A stretch of DNA of 64,000 nt, from the NCBI RefSeq assembly GCF_902459765.1, contig NZ_CABPSP010000019.1, forward strand, positions 54,135-118,134, written 5' to 3'. The notes beneath the pieces are model-generated. The model saw only the letters and a program-made list of their open reading frames with translations, was not told the origin of the DNA and did no database searches. The DNA is from Pandoraea anapnoica. GTDB taxonomy: Bacteria; Pseudomonadota; Gammaproteobacteria; Burkholderiales; Burkholderiaceae. A program made the translations under genes and the position numbers. This document shows, piece after piece, positions 27,523 through 36,530 of this stretch; positions within the stretch are counted from its first letter, which is position 1; each line of letters begins with the position of its first letter.

Positions 27523-29217
27523 TCAGTTCACAGCTTTCCGAAGCACAAACAGCAGAATGCTCTGCGGCGACAGATCGGCGCGCAACGCGCTACCGGAATA
27601 GGTGACATCTGGCTGACGCGTCAGCTTGTTATCCGCCAGTTGCCAGACTTCGCCCGTGCCCGACGCCGCGAAATTGGCGAGTGAGACGCTGGCTTGTGCC
27701 GCGCGGTCGAGTTGCTTGTTGATGACGACGACGGTCAGCGCGCCGTCCTTCGGACGCACTGCCGCGAACGCCGATACCGTATCGGGATCGGGGACGGTGG
27801 CCGACACGCTGGTCGAGCCGAATTCGCCGCCATGACCGTCGTAATTGCGATACAGCTTGATCGCCTTGTAGACCGGCATCGACGGCTCAAGCGTGCCCCA
27901 GCGCGTCGCCATGTCCAGCTTCTCACGTCCGAAGATACCGAGGATGTCGGCCTGCGCCGTCGCCCCGTTCATGCGGGTATCCGCGCCCCAGTTGTACTCC
28001 GTGAGCGCGATGGGCGTGCCGGGGTAGTAATACGTATCGACCCACTGACGCATCATCGGAATCAACGCGACCACGCTGTTGATCCACGTCGGATCTTTGT
28101 AATTCGGATCCCACAGATTGCGCGTGGAGCGGTTGCGCATGAGCGCAATCTCGGTCGAGTTGCCGTCGGCTGGTTCCTCGTACTCTTTGCTCTGCGGGTA
28201 GAAGTGCAGACTGAAGATGTCGACCGGACGACCGGCTTTCTTCCATTGCGTGAGCAGCCACGGAATGTACGGCATGCCGCCCGTCTCGCTCAGCCGGTCC
28301 GGCGCTTGCGCGTAACCGTGCGTGACCGAATGCTGCTGGTCGAAGCCGCTGTACAGGTAGCCGTTCCAGCCCCACTCTTCCGGCGCGAGCACCTTGGCGC
28401 TCGGGTCCGCCGTCTTCACCGCACGCGAATACGCGATCACCTTGGCGGCGATCTCACTGGCGTGCGCGCCCGTCGGATGCGAATTGTTGTGGATCAACTG
28501 CCACAGACTCGGCTCGTTATCCATCGCGTAGTACTTCACGCCGCCCGCGCGCGCCGGGCCGAACTGCTGCACCAGCGCCGTCACACGAGCCTGCTGGCTT
28601 GCGGGATCGTCGGGCACGGTAGCGTCGTCCGGATCGTTTTTGACGAGCGTGCCGTCGCGCAGAATGCCGTTGCCCGCGTCAGTCATGCCGTCCACGTCGT
28701 GGTTCTGCTGCGGGCCGTATTTGGCGATGGAGAAGCTGGCCAGCCGGTCGCGTGAGCGCGAGAGCGTAGCCACGCGGCCAAGCATGGAGATCGTGATGAT
28801 CGGCTGCGCACCGGCGGCCTGCGTCAGTGCGACGAAGCGGTCTCCGAACTGATCGTTGATGTCCGCCGGATTGACGGGCAGGCTCTCGTAATACCAATCG
28901 CGACCGGCGTTACGCGCGTCGAGCCGCCAGTTGTACGCCGACGCACTGTTGCCGCCCGAACGGTTCAGCGGGGCGCGCAGATCCTGCAGCATCGCCGTCG
29001 TACCGAAGTTGATGCCGTAGATCAGCGGGCTGATCGGGTGCCGGTTGGCCGCCGCGTCCACGGCGATCTCCACGGGAAGCGGGCCACCGGGCGTGGCTTG
29101 CGTGCACGCGGCGGACGACAGCATTACGCCCGCTGCCGCAAGCTGGATCAGACGGGGAACGACGCGGCAAAACGGGGAAGACTGGGAAGACGCACTACGG
29201 CGCGGCAACACGCGCAT
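27523..29217 (-). CDS. Glycoside hydrolase family 44 (secreted endoglucanase-type)
   Basis: A 564-residue secreted protein: a signal peptide with hydrophobic core LIQLAAAGVMLSSA before Cys38, possibly lipidated though the lipobox SAAC is not ideal. The catalytic domain has ISPLIYGINFG, NRSGGNSASAYNW, the likely acid/base Glu235 in MDNEPSLW and nucleophile Glu407 in LTEYNWG, as in GH44, and a C-terminal beta domain. GH44 enzymes cleave beta-1,4-glucans or xyloglucan. ATG 29217 has GGAG upstream. It overlaps the polymerase gene by 23 bases and is coupled to the flippase gene, so it likely trims this exopolysaccharide. Confidence 0.88.
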   Translation of the reverse strand: MRVLPRRSASSQSSPFCRVVPRLIQLAAAGVMLSSAACTQATPGGPLPVEIAVDAAANRHPISPLIYGINFGTTAMLQDLRAPLNRSGGNSASAYNWRLDARNAGRDWYYESLPVNPADINDQFGDRFVALTQAAGAQPIITISMLGRVATLSRSRDRLASFSIAKYGPQQNHDVDGMTDAGNGILRDGTLVKNDPDDATVPDDPASQQARVTALVQQFGPARAGGVKYYAMDNEPSLWQLIHNNSHPTGAHASEIAAKVIAYSRAVKTADPSAKVLAPEEWGWNGYLYSGFDQQHSVTHGYAQAPDRLSETGGMPYIPWLLTQWKKAGRPVDIFSLHFYPQSKEYEEPADGNSTEIALMRNRSTRNLWDPNYKDPTWINSVVALIPMMRQWVDTYYYPGTPIALTEYNWGADTRMNGATAQADILGIFGREKLDMATRWGTLEPSMPVYKAIKLYRNYDGHGGEFGSTSVSATVPDPDTVSAFAAVRPKDGALTVVVINKQLDRAAQASVSLANFAASGTGEVWQLADNKLTRQPDVTYSGSALRADLSPQSILLFVLRKAVN

Positions 29218-30523
29218 GGACACTCCGGGGGACGGCACGACGGTCGAAGCCACCCACACGCCACACGTAGACGAAGATCGCCAGAATCACGGCGGTCTCA
29301 CCCGGGGCGAGCGTTGGCGGATAGAAGAAGGACACCAGCAGCACGAAGACCAGATAGTCGTACAGTGCACCGAGGAAATCGTCCTCGACTTCCGCACGCA
29401 AGCGCCGGTAGAAGAACAGTCCGCGCAACTGGAAACACAGAATGACGAACGCGCCGATCAGGCCGTACTCGAACACGATCCCGAGCCAGGTAATGTCGGC
29501 CAGGAAGAAGAAGTGGTGGAAATAAGTCGTCAGCGTGTCGCCGCTCGCCGGGCTGATCGTGCCCACGCCGAAAAGCCAGCGCAGCGAGTCGTTGCCGAGA
29601 AAGCGTGTCGCCAGCAGCGCCGAGATACGACGCGTATCGAAGCCAGTTTCCGCGTTGGCGCTGAAGATTGTCGCGAGATACCCCATCGAGAACACGCCCA
29701 CCAGCACAATCGGGGCCACGAGCATCAGCCCGATGCGCGCACGCGGGCGCGCCCACACGAACGTGTTGATGACGAGCACGCCCATGATGCCGATGGCGAG
29801 CGCGCGCGACTTCACGATCAGCAGCGCCACCGCCAGACCGATCAGCACGCTGATCAGGTAGCCGACGTTGCGCTCGAAGAATGCACGGCGATAGCAGAAA
29901 AACAACAGAATGAACGGGAAGTACATCGACATCCGGATGCGATGCCCGCGACTGTCGCTCGTAAAAAACGGCGCTTGTCCGAAAACGTAGGTTTCCTTGT
30001 ACCAGCTTGCCGGCACCAGCAGCCACATGAGAATCAGCGCGCCGACGATGACCGCACCGAGAATCACGAAACTGCGCCCCAGCTCTTGCAGCGTGGGCTT
30101 GAGCATGAGCAGCAGCGCGAGAAAGGAAAAGAAATACAGAATCGGCAACAACTTCACCTGCGCCGTCACGCTGGTGAAAAAACTTTCGTGGAAATAGATC
30201 ACCGCCGCAAAGCTCGGCACCATCACGAGCCACGCGAAGCTCAGCAACACCTGACGCGTGATCGGAAAACGCGGCTGACTGCCGAGTCGCAGCACGAGCG
30301 GCAGCGTCAGAATCGGGAACGCTTTGGAGAGCGCCCACAGCGGATACAGCGCCGTGATGTAGTGGAACGTCTGGCCGAACAGCGGGAGCAGCGCCACGAG
30401 AATGCCGACGACGAACGTGCGCGGCAAGCCACCCGAGAAGACTTCCGGCAGATCGTCGGTCGTCTCGGTGACCACACCGGAGGCGGCGGGCTTCATTTCG
30501 AGAGAGGGCTGCGCAGCTGTCAC
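29195..30523 (-). CDS. O-antigen ligase/Wzy-like polymerase
   Basis: The 442-residue inner-membrane protein has about 11-12 helices and a long periplasmic loop around residues 240-340 (NAETGFDTRRISALLATRFLG, LFGVGTISPASGD), the pattern of Wzy/WaaL-type proteins. Family resemblance is by topology rather than strict motifs. It probably joins repeat units on the lipid carrier. It sits between the Wza-like gene and the GH44 gene, with the 3' end overlapping the latter. Confidence 0.8.
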   Translation of the reverse strand: MTAAQPSLEMKPAASGVVTETTDDLPEVFSGGLPRTFVVGILVALLPLFGQTFHYITALYPLWALSKAFPILTLPLVLRLGSQPRFPITRQVLLSFAWLVMVPSFAAVIYFHESFFTSVTAQVKLLPILYFFSFLALLLMLKPTLQELGRSFVILGAVIVGALILMWLLVPASWYKETYVFGQAPFFTSDSRGHRIRMSMYFPFILLFFCYRRAFFERNVGYLISVLIGLAVALLIVKSRALAIGIMGVLVINTFVWARPRARIGLMLVAPIVLVGVFSMGYLATIFSANAETGFDTRRISALLATRFLGNDSLRWLFGVGTISPASGDTLTTYFHHFFFLADITWLGIVFEYGLIGAFVILCFQLRGLFFYRRLRAEVEDDFLGALYDYLVFVLLVSFFYPPTLAPGETAVILAIFVYVWRVGGFDRRAVPRSVHARVAAP

Positions 30524-30580
30524 GAAGCAGTTGAAATCGGTAAGTAGACTTGACGGGTTTGCATTGCGAACTCGACAACA

Positions 30581-30611
30581 TCAGCCGTCGCGAACATCAT
30601 GCGACGGCTGA
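30581..30611. repeat. Perfect 11-base inverted repeat between Wza-like and polymerase genes
   Basis: TCAGCCGTCGC at 30581-30591 and GCGACGGCTGA at 30601-30611 flank a 9-base loop. No T-run follows on the transcribed strand, so it may be an intra-operon hairpin controlling relative expression. Confidence 0.65.
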
Positions 30612-30621
30612 CGTCAGGCGA

Positions 30622-31338
30622 TCAGAAGCTGCGAGCGCCGTTGATGTCGTAGTTGACGTTCTTGTTGAACGGCAGTGCCTTGTTGATGTACTGGTCGACC
30701 CACAGATCCACTTCGGCGATGGACGACTTCGGCACAAAGATAGTGTCGTTCGATTGCAGAACGATGTCCTGCGCCGGATCGCCTTGCTGCGTGAGTGTCT
30801 TGATGTCGACGGTACGCAACATCGGACGACCGTCCGGGCTGCGGCGAATCAGCACGACTTCACCGGTACGTGCGGTATCGAGCAAGCCTTGCGCGGTGAT
30901 GATCGCCTGCATGACGCTCATGCCCGGCGTAAGTGCGAGTTCGCCCGGTTTGCCGACTTCACCGCCGACGAAGACGTGCGCAGCGGTTTGCGTGACGGCG
31001 ACCATCGCCATCGCGTTGGCCGTCATGTGATTGTTCGCAAGCGCTCGGTTGACCGTATCGCCGAACTGCGCGAGTGTCTGGCCCGCCGCAGGCAGATTGC
31101 CCGCGAATGGCATCGCGACGGTGCCGTCAGGGGCAACACGGCCCTTGTAGTTGAGTTCGATGTTGAAGGGCAACACGACGGAAATGTCGTCGCCGGGCAA
31201 CAACTTGTACGGACTCGGCGTGGCATCGACCCACGTCGCGAAGCGCTCAGGTTGTTGGTATTTCGTATCGACCCAGGTGTGGGAGCAGGCCGTCAGCGTC
31301 ATCAGCGCCAGTACGCAGGCCGGGCGGAGCATATTCAT
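30622..31338 (-). CDS. Short polysaccharide export lipoprotein (Wza/OPX family)
   Basis: A 238-residue lipoprotein: MNMLRPACVLALMTLTAC with lipobox LTAC. The polysaccharide-export domain is YKLLPGDDISVVLPFNIELNYKGRVAPDGTVAMP, followed by SLBB-like segments (VFVGGEVGKPGELALTPGMSVMQAI). E. coli Wza is about 380 residues with a C-terminal membrane helix; this protein is shorter and ends in a polar sequence, so it may need a separate outer-membrane partner. Start at 31338 or 31332 is likely; no clear ribosome binding site was seen. It is divergent from the Wzc-like gene. Confidence 0.88.
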   Translation of the reverse strand: MNMLRPACVLALMTLTACSHTWVDTKYQQPERFATWVDATPSPYKLLPGDDISVVLPFNIELNYKGRVAPDGTVAMPFAGNLPAAGQTLAQFGDTVNRALANNHMTANAMAMVAVTQTAAHVFVGGEVGKPGELALTPGMSVMQAIITAQGLLDTARTGEVVLIRRSPDGRPMLRTVDIKTLTQQGDPAQDIVLQSNDTIFVPKSSIAEVDLWVDQYINKALPFNKNVNYDINGARSF

Positions 31339-31481
31339 GGGACAGACGGCACAAGGCCGAGGTGGTTTCACGGTTTGGACCGTACTCTAGTGCACTTCTG
31401 CCGTCTCGCCAAGCACGATAAATCGGCGTCGGATTTGGGATAATCGCGGTTTTAGGGGGACTTTACGGGGACTTTCTTGCG

Positions 31482-31493
31482 TAAGATATGCGC
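31482..31493 (+). promoter_or_regulatory. Candidate -10 element of the Wzc-like gene
   Basis: TAAGATATGCGC lies 50 bases before ATG 31544 and matches, with one change, the element at 20971-20982 upstream of the initiating transferase gene. Confidence 0.4.
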
Positions 31494-31543
31494 CTTGAAA
31501 CCATCAACTATGGCCGGGCAACCTTTCCGCTTCTTGCATCCCT

Positions 31544-33733
31544 ATGGCAATTACGACTAGAACAAGGCCTGACCGGCACGCCGCGGTCGTCGACGTGACG
31601 ATCCGGGATTACCTCAACACACTTTTTTACTACCGCAAGATCGCGACGACGGTATTCCTCGCCATCGTGGCGCTCGGTGTGCTCATTGCGCTCTTCGTGC
31701 CGATTCCGTATCGCGCACAGGCCACGCTGCTCGTGCTCAATGCGGGGTATTACGACCAGACCAACAATCCGAACGGCGGCGTATCGCTGCAACCGCCACC
31801 GGGACAGCTGAACGGCGTGGAAGCGCAGATCCTGTCGAGTCCGGAACTGCATCGGGATGTCATTCTCTCGAAGCTCGGACCGGGTGCAACGGCCAGCGAC
31901 ATCGACCGCGAATTGCAGAACTTCGAGAAGCGTCTGCACATCGAGCAGAACGATCTCGCCAACACGATCACGCTGACGTATTCGGATACGGACCCGAAAG
32001 CCGCCGCCGATGCGCTGGCGCGCCTGCTCGACAAGTACTTCCGTCAGCGCGCGTCGATCTTCACGCAAGGTCGCGTCAATCTGCTTGTCAGCCAGCGTGA
32101 CGACGTGGGCAAGCAACTCGATAAGGCCGACGCCGATCTGCTCGCGTTCCAGAAAAAACACGGCATCGTGAAGATCGACGATCAGACGTCGCGCGCCGTG
32201 CAGCTCGAATCGCAACTGGTGCAGCGCAAGCTCGAAACCGATGCGAAGCTCGCGCAGGACCGCAGCGAACTGAAGTCGTTGCAATCTTCGACGAAGGATG
32301 TCCGCAACACGATTCCGATCTACACGGACGATTCGGAAACCAGCCGCGCGATCAACATTCTGCAAGGCTCGCTGAGCGAACTCGAGAACAAGCGTGCGGA
32401 CTTCGCGTCGCGCTACATGGCGACGTCGCCGTTCGTCGTGCAGCTCGACAAGCAGATCGCCGATATGCGCGCGAACATCGCGAAGCAGCGTCAGGAAATG
32501 ATGACGGCGACGCGCATGGGGCATAACAACTACTTCGACGTCGTGCAGGAACGTCTGGCCGTGCTGAACGCCAGTATTGCCGGTGGCGTCGCACAGCAGA
32601 CTGCGCTCGAAGCCCAGATCAAGGAAACGCGCGACAAGCTGCAAGGCATGAGCGACGTGTCGAGTCAGCTGAGCCAATTGCAGGCCCGTCGTGACATTCT
32701 TGCCGACAGCTTCAAGGAACGCTCGCGTCAGGTCGAACTCGCCCGCGTACAACAGGGCCAGGTCAGCCAGATCAACGGCACCAACGTGCGCGTGATTCAG
32801 GCGCCGTTCCCGCCGTCGCAACGCAGTGTCTCGGCCAGTCTGCTGATCGCCGCATCGATTGCCGCAGGCTTGCTGATCTCCGCGCTGACGGTGCTGATTC
32901 TGTCGAGCCTGCGCGAGACGTTCCTCAGCCCCGAACAGGTCGAACGTGCTTTGCTGTTGCCGGTGGTGAACGCCCCGGTGTTGCTGGGCGGCGACCGTCG
33001 CGGGGCGGCTGCCGCAGGCGCGGCAGGTGGCGCAGCCGGTGCTGGTGCGAACGTCGAAACGGCTTACGCGCGGCCCGCGCATCTGGCTTATGGCCGCATG
33101 ATTGCCGCGATCAACAGCAGCACGGACGGTGCCGCCAAGGTCGTCATGGCGCTGTCCACGGGCAAGAACGACGGTCTCTCGTCCGTCATTCAGGGCCTGA
33201 CCAGCGAACTCGAACATCGCTCCGGCAAACCGATCTTGATTCTCGACATCGCGTCCACGCCGGATTCGCCGATGTACGGCAAGCCGAATGCGCAGGGTCT
33301 GCTGGAGTGGCCGTCGAACGGTGGCAGCGGCACGGCCAGCGTCGAAGCCGTCAAGCCGACCGGCGCGGACGAATCGAGCGTGCTGGCCGACCTGACGTTC
33401 ACACGTGTCGACCGTCACAATATTGTCGTGGCGCAGCCTCACAGTGGCGCGGTGCCGTCGTCGTGGCAACTGGTCACGCGTCTGTTCGACGCCCTGCGTG
33501 AGTCGCACGACTACATCGTGGTTCATGCACCGCCGTCGAGTCAGTCGTTCACCGGCATCGAAAATGCCCCGCTGGCCGACGCTACGGTGCTGGTCGTGCG
33601 CGCGGAAGCCACGCGCAAGCCGGTCATCGCCGGGCTCAAGGCACAGGTCGAGGACGCCGGCGGACGGTTGATCGGCGTGGCGCTCACGCATCGTCGCGGT
33701 TATATTCCGAGCTTCATCTACCGGTTCTTCTAG
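31544..33733 (+). CDS. Wzc/GumC-like polysaccharide copolymerase with degenerate ATPase domain
   Basis: The 729-residue inner-membrane protein has a Wzz-type N-terminus (helix at about 32-52, IATTVFLAIVALGVLIALF), a long coiled-coil periplasmic region (residues about 150-400), a second helix (SLLIAASIAAGLLISALTVLIL, near 430) and a cytoplasmic domain shaped like a BY-kinase. The expected Walker A reads STGKNDG at 538-544, without the GKS/T of a P-loop. The C-terminus ends GYIPSFIYRFF with no tyrosine cluster. So chain-length control is likely, kinase activity unlikely. First gene of a block with the DUF6492 and acyltransferase genes. Confidence 0.88.
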   Translation: MAITTRTRPDRHAAVVDVTIRDYLNTLFYYRKIATTVFLAIVALGVLIALFVPIPYRAQATLLVLNAGYYDQTNNPNGGVSLQPPPGQLNGVEAQILSSPELHRDVILSKLGPGATASDIDRELQNFEKRLHIEQNDLANTITLTYSDTDPKAAADALARLLDKYFRQRASIFTQGRVNLLVSQRDDVGKQLDKADADLLAFQKKHGIVKIDDQTSRAVQLESQLVQRKLETDAKLAQDRSELKSLQSSTKDVRNTIPIYTDDSETSRAINILQGSLSELENKRADFASRYMATSPFVVQLDKQIADMRANIAKQRQEMMTATRMGHNNYFDVVQERLAVLNASIAGGVAQQTALEAQIKETRDKLQGMSDVSSQLSQLQARRDILADSFKERSRQVELARVQQGQVSQINGTNVRVIQAPFPPSQRSVSASLLIAASIAAGLLISALTVLILSSLRETFLSPEQVERALLLPVVNAPVLLGGDRRGAAAAGAAGGAAGAGANVETAYARPAHLAYGRMIAAINSSTDGAAKVVMALSTGKNDGLSSVIQGLTSELEHRSGKPILILDIASTPDSPMYGKPNAQGLLEWPSNGGSGTASVEAVKPTGADESSVLADLTFTRVDRHNIVVAQPHSGAVPSSWQLVTRLFDALRESHDYIVVHAPPSSQSFTGIENAPLADATVLVVRAEATRKPVIAGLKAQVEDAGGRLIGVALTHRRGYIPSFIYRFF

Positions 33734-33751
33734 TCGTCGGTTCAGCCCAAC

Positions 33752-34741
33752 ATGCAACAAATCAGCGCGATTCTGCCGATCAAGACACGAGGACGACACT
33801 ACGCCGACAACATCGGCCGGTGCGACATCCTGTTCTCGTCGCTGCGTCACTTCACGACGCCGTCGCTGTTCCATCGTTTCGTGATCATCGTGCCGCACGA
33901 CGAAGTGGAGGAAGTGCGTGGCTACGCGAAAGCGTGGTCCGACTTCCCCATCGAAGTGATCGACGAATCGCTGTACATGGGCGCGTTCAACGAGTTCTCG
34001 CAGCGTCACCAGATTCGCAACTGGCACCGTCAGCAGATCATCAAGATCAATGCGCCGGAGTGGATCGAGACCGAGTACTTCCTGATCTTCGATCCGGACT
34101 GCTTCGCCACGCACAGCTTCGACTACGACTCGCTGATCGTCGACGGACGTGCGATTACGCACCTCAAGGGGCGCAGCGTCGAGCCGTACTACTGGGAAGC
34201 GTCGGCCAAATTGCTCGACGTCGACCCGCATCTGGATCGCGAAGGCGTGTGGTGGACGCCCGCCACGCTCTCGCGCTCGCTGTGCGTATCGTTGCAGGAG
34301 CGGCTCGAAGCCGTGAACGGCACCGACTGGAAACGCGTGCTGCTCGCGAACTACGCCATCGACTGGACGGAATACACGCTGTACTGGCTCAACGCCGAGC
34401 GTGCCGGACTGCTCGACAAGTACCACACGCAAGCCGTGCCTCCGCAGCGCACGCTGCACGCCGACGAGAGCGTGTGGTTCGCCGACAAGATGCAGGAGTG
34501 GGACGCCGCCCACTACTTCGCGCCCGAGAGCGACGGCCTGTTCGCCGTGGTTCAGAGCAACACGAAGATCCCGCTGGATCAGGTGGTTGCGAAGCTCTCG
34601 CCGTATTTCCCCATCAAGATTCAGCCGTACGACCGGCACGTCGATCCGGTGCTCAAGGGCGCCGAGCTATACTCCGCCGTGGTCCGCAAAGGACTGAAAA
34701 TGGTCCGGAAGCTGCTGGGCAACGGAACGGGTATCAAGTGA
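33752..34741 (+). CDS. DUF6492-family putative glycosyltransferase
   Basis: A 329-residue cytosolic protein. It has a GT-A-like pattern: an N-terminal strand ISAILPIKTRGRHYADN, then EYFLIFDPDCFATHSF, where DPDC resembles a DXD nucleotide-sugar/metal motif. HADESVWFADKM lies in the C-terminal half. Proteins of this kind are annotated DUF6492 in polysaccharide loci. It starts 18 bases after the Wzc-like gene. With only the WecG-family enzyme besides it, the repeat unit encoded here would be short. Confidence 0.75.
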   Translation: MQQISAILPIKTRGRHYADNIGRCDILFSSLRHFTTPSLFHRFVIIVPHDEVEEVRGYAKAWSDFPIEVIDESLYMGAFNEFSQRHQIRNWHRQQIIKINAPEWIETEYFLIFDPDCFATHSFDYDSLIVDGRAITHLKGRSVEPYYWEASAKLLDVDPHLDREGVWWTPATLSRSLCVSLQERLEAVNGTDWKRVLLANYAIDWTEYTLYWLNAERAGLLDKYHTQAVPPQRTLHADESVWFADKMQEWDAAHYFAPESDGLFAVVQSNTKIPLDQVVAKLSPYFPIKIQPYDRHVDPVLKGAELYSAVVRKGLKMVRKLLGNGTGIK

Positions 34742-34754
34742 CCGGGGTAGGTTG

Positions 34755-35945
34755 ATGGGCAGTCGCAAGACGGGTAATGGCGCGGGCAGTGCAGTAAGCG
34801 CAGCAGTGAGCAGCACCAAAGGCCGGATGGTCGGCATCGAGATTCTGCGTTTCTTCAGCGCGTTCGCGGTGCTGATCTGGCATTATCAGCATTTCTTCTT
34901 CCGCCCGGAGACGGCGTCCATCGGCGTCGTGCGCAGCGCCCTGCCGCTCTACTCGTTGCTGCACCCGTTCTACGATTTCGGATGGCTCGGCGTCAACGTC
35001 TTCTGGACGATCTCCGGCTTCATCTTCTTCAATCGCTATTTGTCGAAGATCGTTGCGCGCAAGGTCTCCGCTGGCCTGTTCTTCCTGAATCGTTTCTCGC
35101 GGTTGTATCCGTTGCATATCGTCACGCTCATCGCCGTGGCGCTCTTGCAGGCGTATTACGTGCGCGAGAACGCCGCATTCTTCGTCTACCCCTACAACAC
35201 GCCGTACGATTTCTTCGTCAACGTGATCTTCGCGTCCGGCTGGCTCACGCCGTACACCGACTCCTTCAACGGCCCGGTGTGGAGTGTCTCAACGGAAATC
35301 GTGATTTACGTGGCGTTTTTCCTGCTCGCGCGGTTCTGTCGCATCGGGCTGGTATTGACGTTGTTGCTGATGTGCGCATCGGCGGCAGCGGGCGGATGGC
35401 TGATCCTTCAGCAGATCAAGGGCAGCGAATCGAACATCGTCTTCTGCGCCTTCTATTTCTTCATGGGCGGCGCAGTGCATCTGATCTACGAGCGGTGTCG
35501 CAACGTGATCGAGCAGCACCGTCATGCGACGGTCGTGCTGTGCTGTCTGGCCTATGTGGGGCTGATCGCGTTCTGCGCGGTCTTCGGCGGGACGAAATAT
35601 CTGGCGGCGACGGTGATCGCACCGGTCTCCATCGTCCTGCTGCACGCGATCGAGCCGTGGATTCCCGAGCGGCTGGCACGGCCCATCGCCGAGCTGGGCA
35701 ATACGACCTACTCCAGCTACCTCATCCACTTCCCGCTACAACTGGCAACGGTGATCGTGTTGCAGCGTCTGGGCATGTCGAGCGCGACCCTCGCCCTCAA
35801 CCCGTGGTTCCTGGCGGCATATCTGATCGTGGTGTTCTCGCTCGCGCGCGGGGTGTTCCGCGTGTTCGAAGCGCCTGCGCAGACGTTCCTTCGGCGGCGT
35901 CTGGCGTGGATCGGCGGACGCCCGGCGACGAACACCACCCGCTAA
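34755..35945 (+). CDS. Acyltransferase family 3 membrane protein (OafA/ExoZ type)
   Basis: The 396-residue protein has about ten helices. The N-terminal motif GIEILRFFSAFAVLIWHYQHFFF contains the conserved Arg and the catalytic-region His, and FWTISGFIFFNRY follows. These enzymes add O-acetyl or succinyl groups to glycans from the cytoplasmic side. ATG 34755 is preceded by GGGGTAGG; TTG 34752 is in frame but less likely. It is the last gene of the polysaccharide locus in this direction. Confidence 0.92.
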   Translation: MGSRKTGNGAGSAVSAAVSSTKGRMVGIEILRFFSAFAVLIWHYQHFFFRPETASIGVVRSALPLYSLLHPFYDFGWLGVNVFWTISGFIFFNRYLSKIVARKVSAGLFFLNRFSRLYPLHIVTLIAVALLQAYYVRENAAFFVYPYNTPYDFFVNVIFASGWLTPYTDSFNGPVWSVSTEIVIYVAFFLLARFCRIGLVLTLLLMCASAAAGGWLILQQIKGSESNIVFCAFYFFMGGAVHLIYERCRNVIEQHRHATVVLCCLAYVGLIAFCAVFGGTKYLAATVIAPVSIVLLHAIEPWIPERLARPIAELGNTTYSSYLIHFPLQLATVIVLQRLGMSSATLALNPWFLAAYLIVVFSLARGVFRVFEAPAQTFLRRRLAWIGGRPATNTTR

Positions 35946-35948
35946 CGC

Positions 35949-36167
35949 TCAATGATGGTGATGATGCGACCAGAGCGGGTCCATCGAGTCGACGAACGAC
36001 GCAACCGCGTCCTTGTCGCCCGTGGCGTGGCGCATCAGCTGGCCGCACTTGCACCAGCCCTGATAGGGCGTGATGTGAGAGCAGGCGGTCGTCTTCTGCA
36101 AGTACAGCGTGACGGGTTTGGCACACTTGGTGCACTTGAACTTGAGCGTCAGGGCAGGTTTGCTCAT
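35949..36167 (-). CDS. Small zinc-ribbon-like protein with natural penta-His tail
   Basis: A 72-residue protein: MSKPALTLKFKCTKCAKPVTLYLQ, two pairs of cysteines (KCTKC and WCKC) plus a lone Cys, and a C-terminus ending SHHHHH. CXXC and CXC pairs suggest a structural zinc site. GGAGT lies upstream of ATG 36167; the frame open to 36302 crosses a terminator and is rejected. It ends four bases from the acyltransferase stop, tail to tail. The family is not recognised; the His tail could bind metal. Confidence 0.75.
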   Translation of the reverse strand: MSKPALTLKFKCTKCAKPVTLYLQKTTACSHITPYQGWCKCGQLMRHATGDKDAVASFVDSMDPLWSHHHHH

Positions 36168-36208
36168 TAGAGAGACTCCGAAATGTGCGCAAAAGAAGGG
36201 TACGCAAA

Positions 36209-36240
36209 AAAGCCGGATGTCGTGAAGACACCCGGCTTTC
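36209..36240 (-). terminator. Rho-independent terminator of the tRNA transcript
   Basis: On the minus strand AGCCGGGTGTC, loop TTCAC-like and GACATCCGGCT (with one G-T pair) form the stem, followed by TTTTTTG. It lies about 80 bases past the tRNA-Glu 3' end. Confidence 0.85.
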
Positions 36241-36317
36241 TGTTTTGCATTACCGACGCTGTGCGAATCTGACGCCGGTCGACTTCGATGTGCCAATGTC
36301 ACACCGCTGCCGTTGGA

Positions 36318-36393
36318 TGGCGTCCCCTAGGGGATTCGAACCCCTGTACTCACCGTGAAAGGGTGATGTCCTAGGCCTCTAGACGAAGGGGAC
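36318..36393 (-). tRNA. tRNA-Glu (anticodon TTC)
   Basis: The 76-base minus-strand gene begins GTCCCCTTCGTCTAGAGG and ends with encoded CCA. Acceptor arms GTCCCCT/AGGGGAC pair, the anticodon loop CTTTCAC holds TTC, and the T loop is GGTTCGAATCC. It is transcribed after tRNA-Ala. Confidence 0.97.
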
Positions 36394-36410
36394 AAAAATC
36401 GTCATTCGTA

Positions 36411-36486
<76 letters not shown>

Positions 36487-36501
36487 ACGCGAAGAGGCGT
36501 G

Positions 36502-36530
36502 ACTATAGCGCATTTGGGGAAAACCCGCAA
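36502..36530 (-). promoter_or_regulatory. Sigma-70 promoter of the tRNA-Ala/tRNA-Glu unit
   Basis: On the minus strand TTGCGG (36530-36525), a 17-base spacer and TATAGT (36507-36502) form a near-consensus promoter ending 16 bases before the tRNA-Ala gene. The GC-rich discriminator after the -10 is as expected for stable RNA genes. Confidence 0.85.

Noticed and set aside
31508-34639. Very long minus-strand open frame of over 1000 codons
   Set aside because: It is the antisense shadow of the Wzc-like and DUF6492 genes. High GC at third positions removes stop codons; the product is Arg/His/Val-rich without domains.
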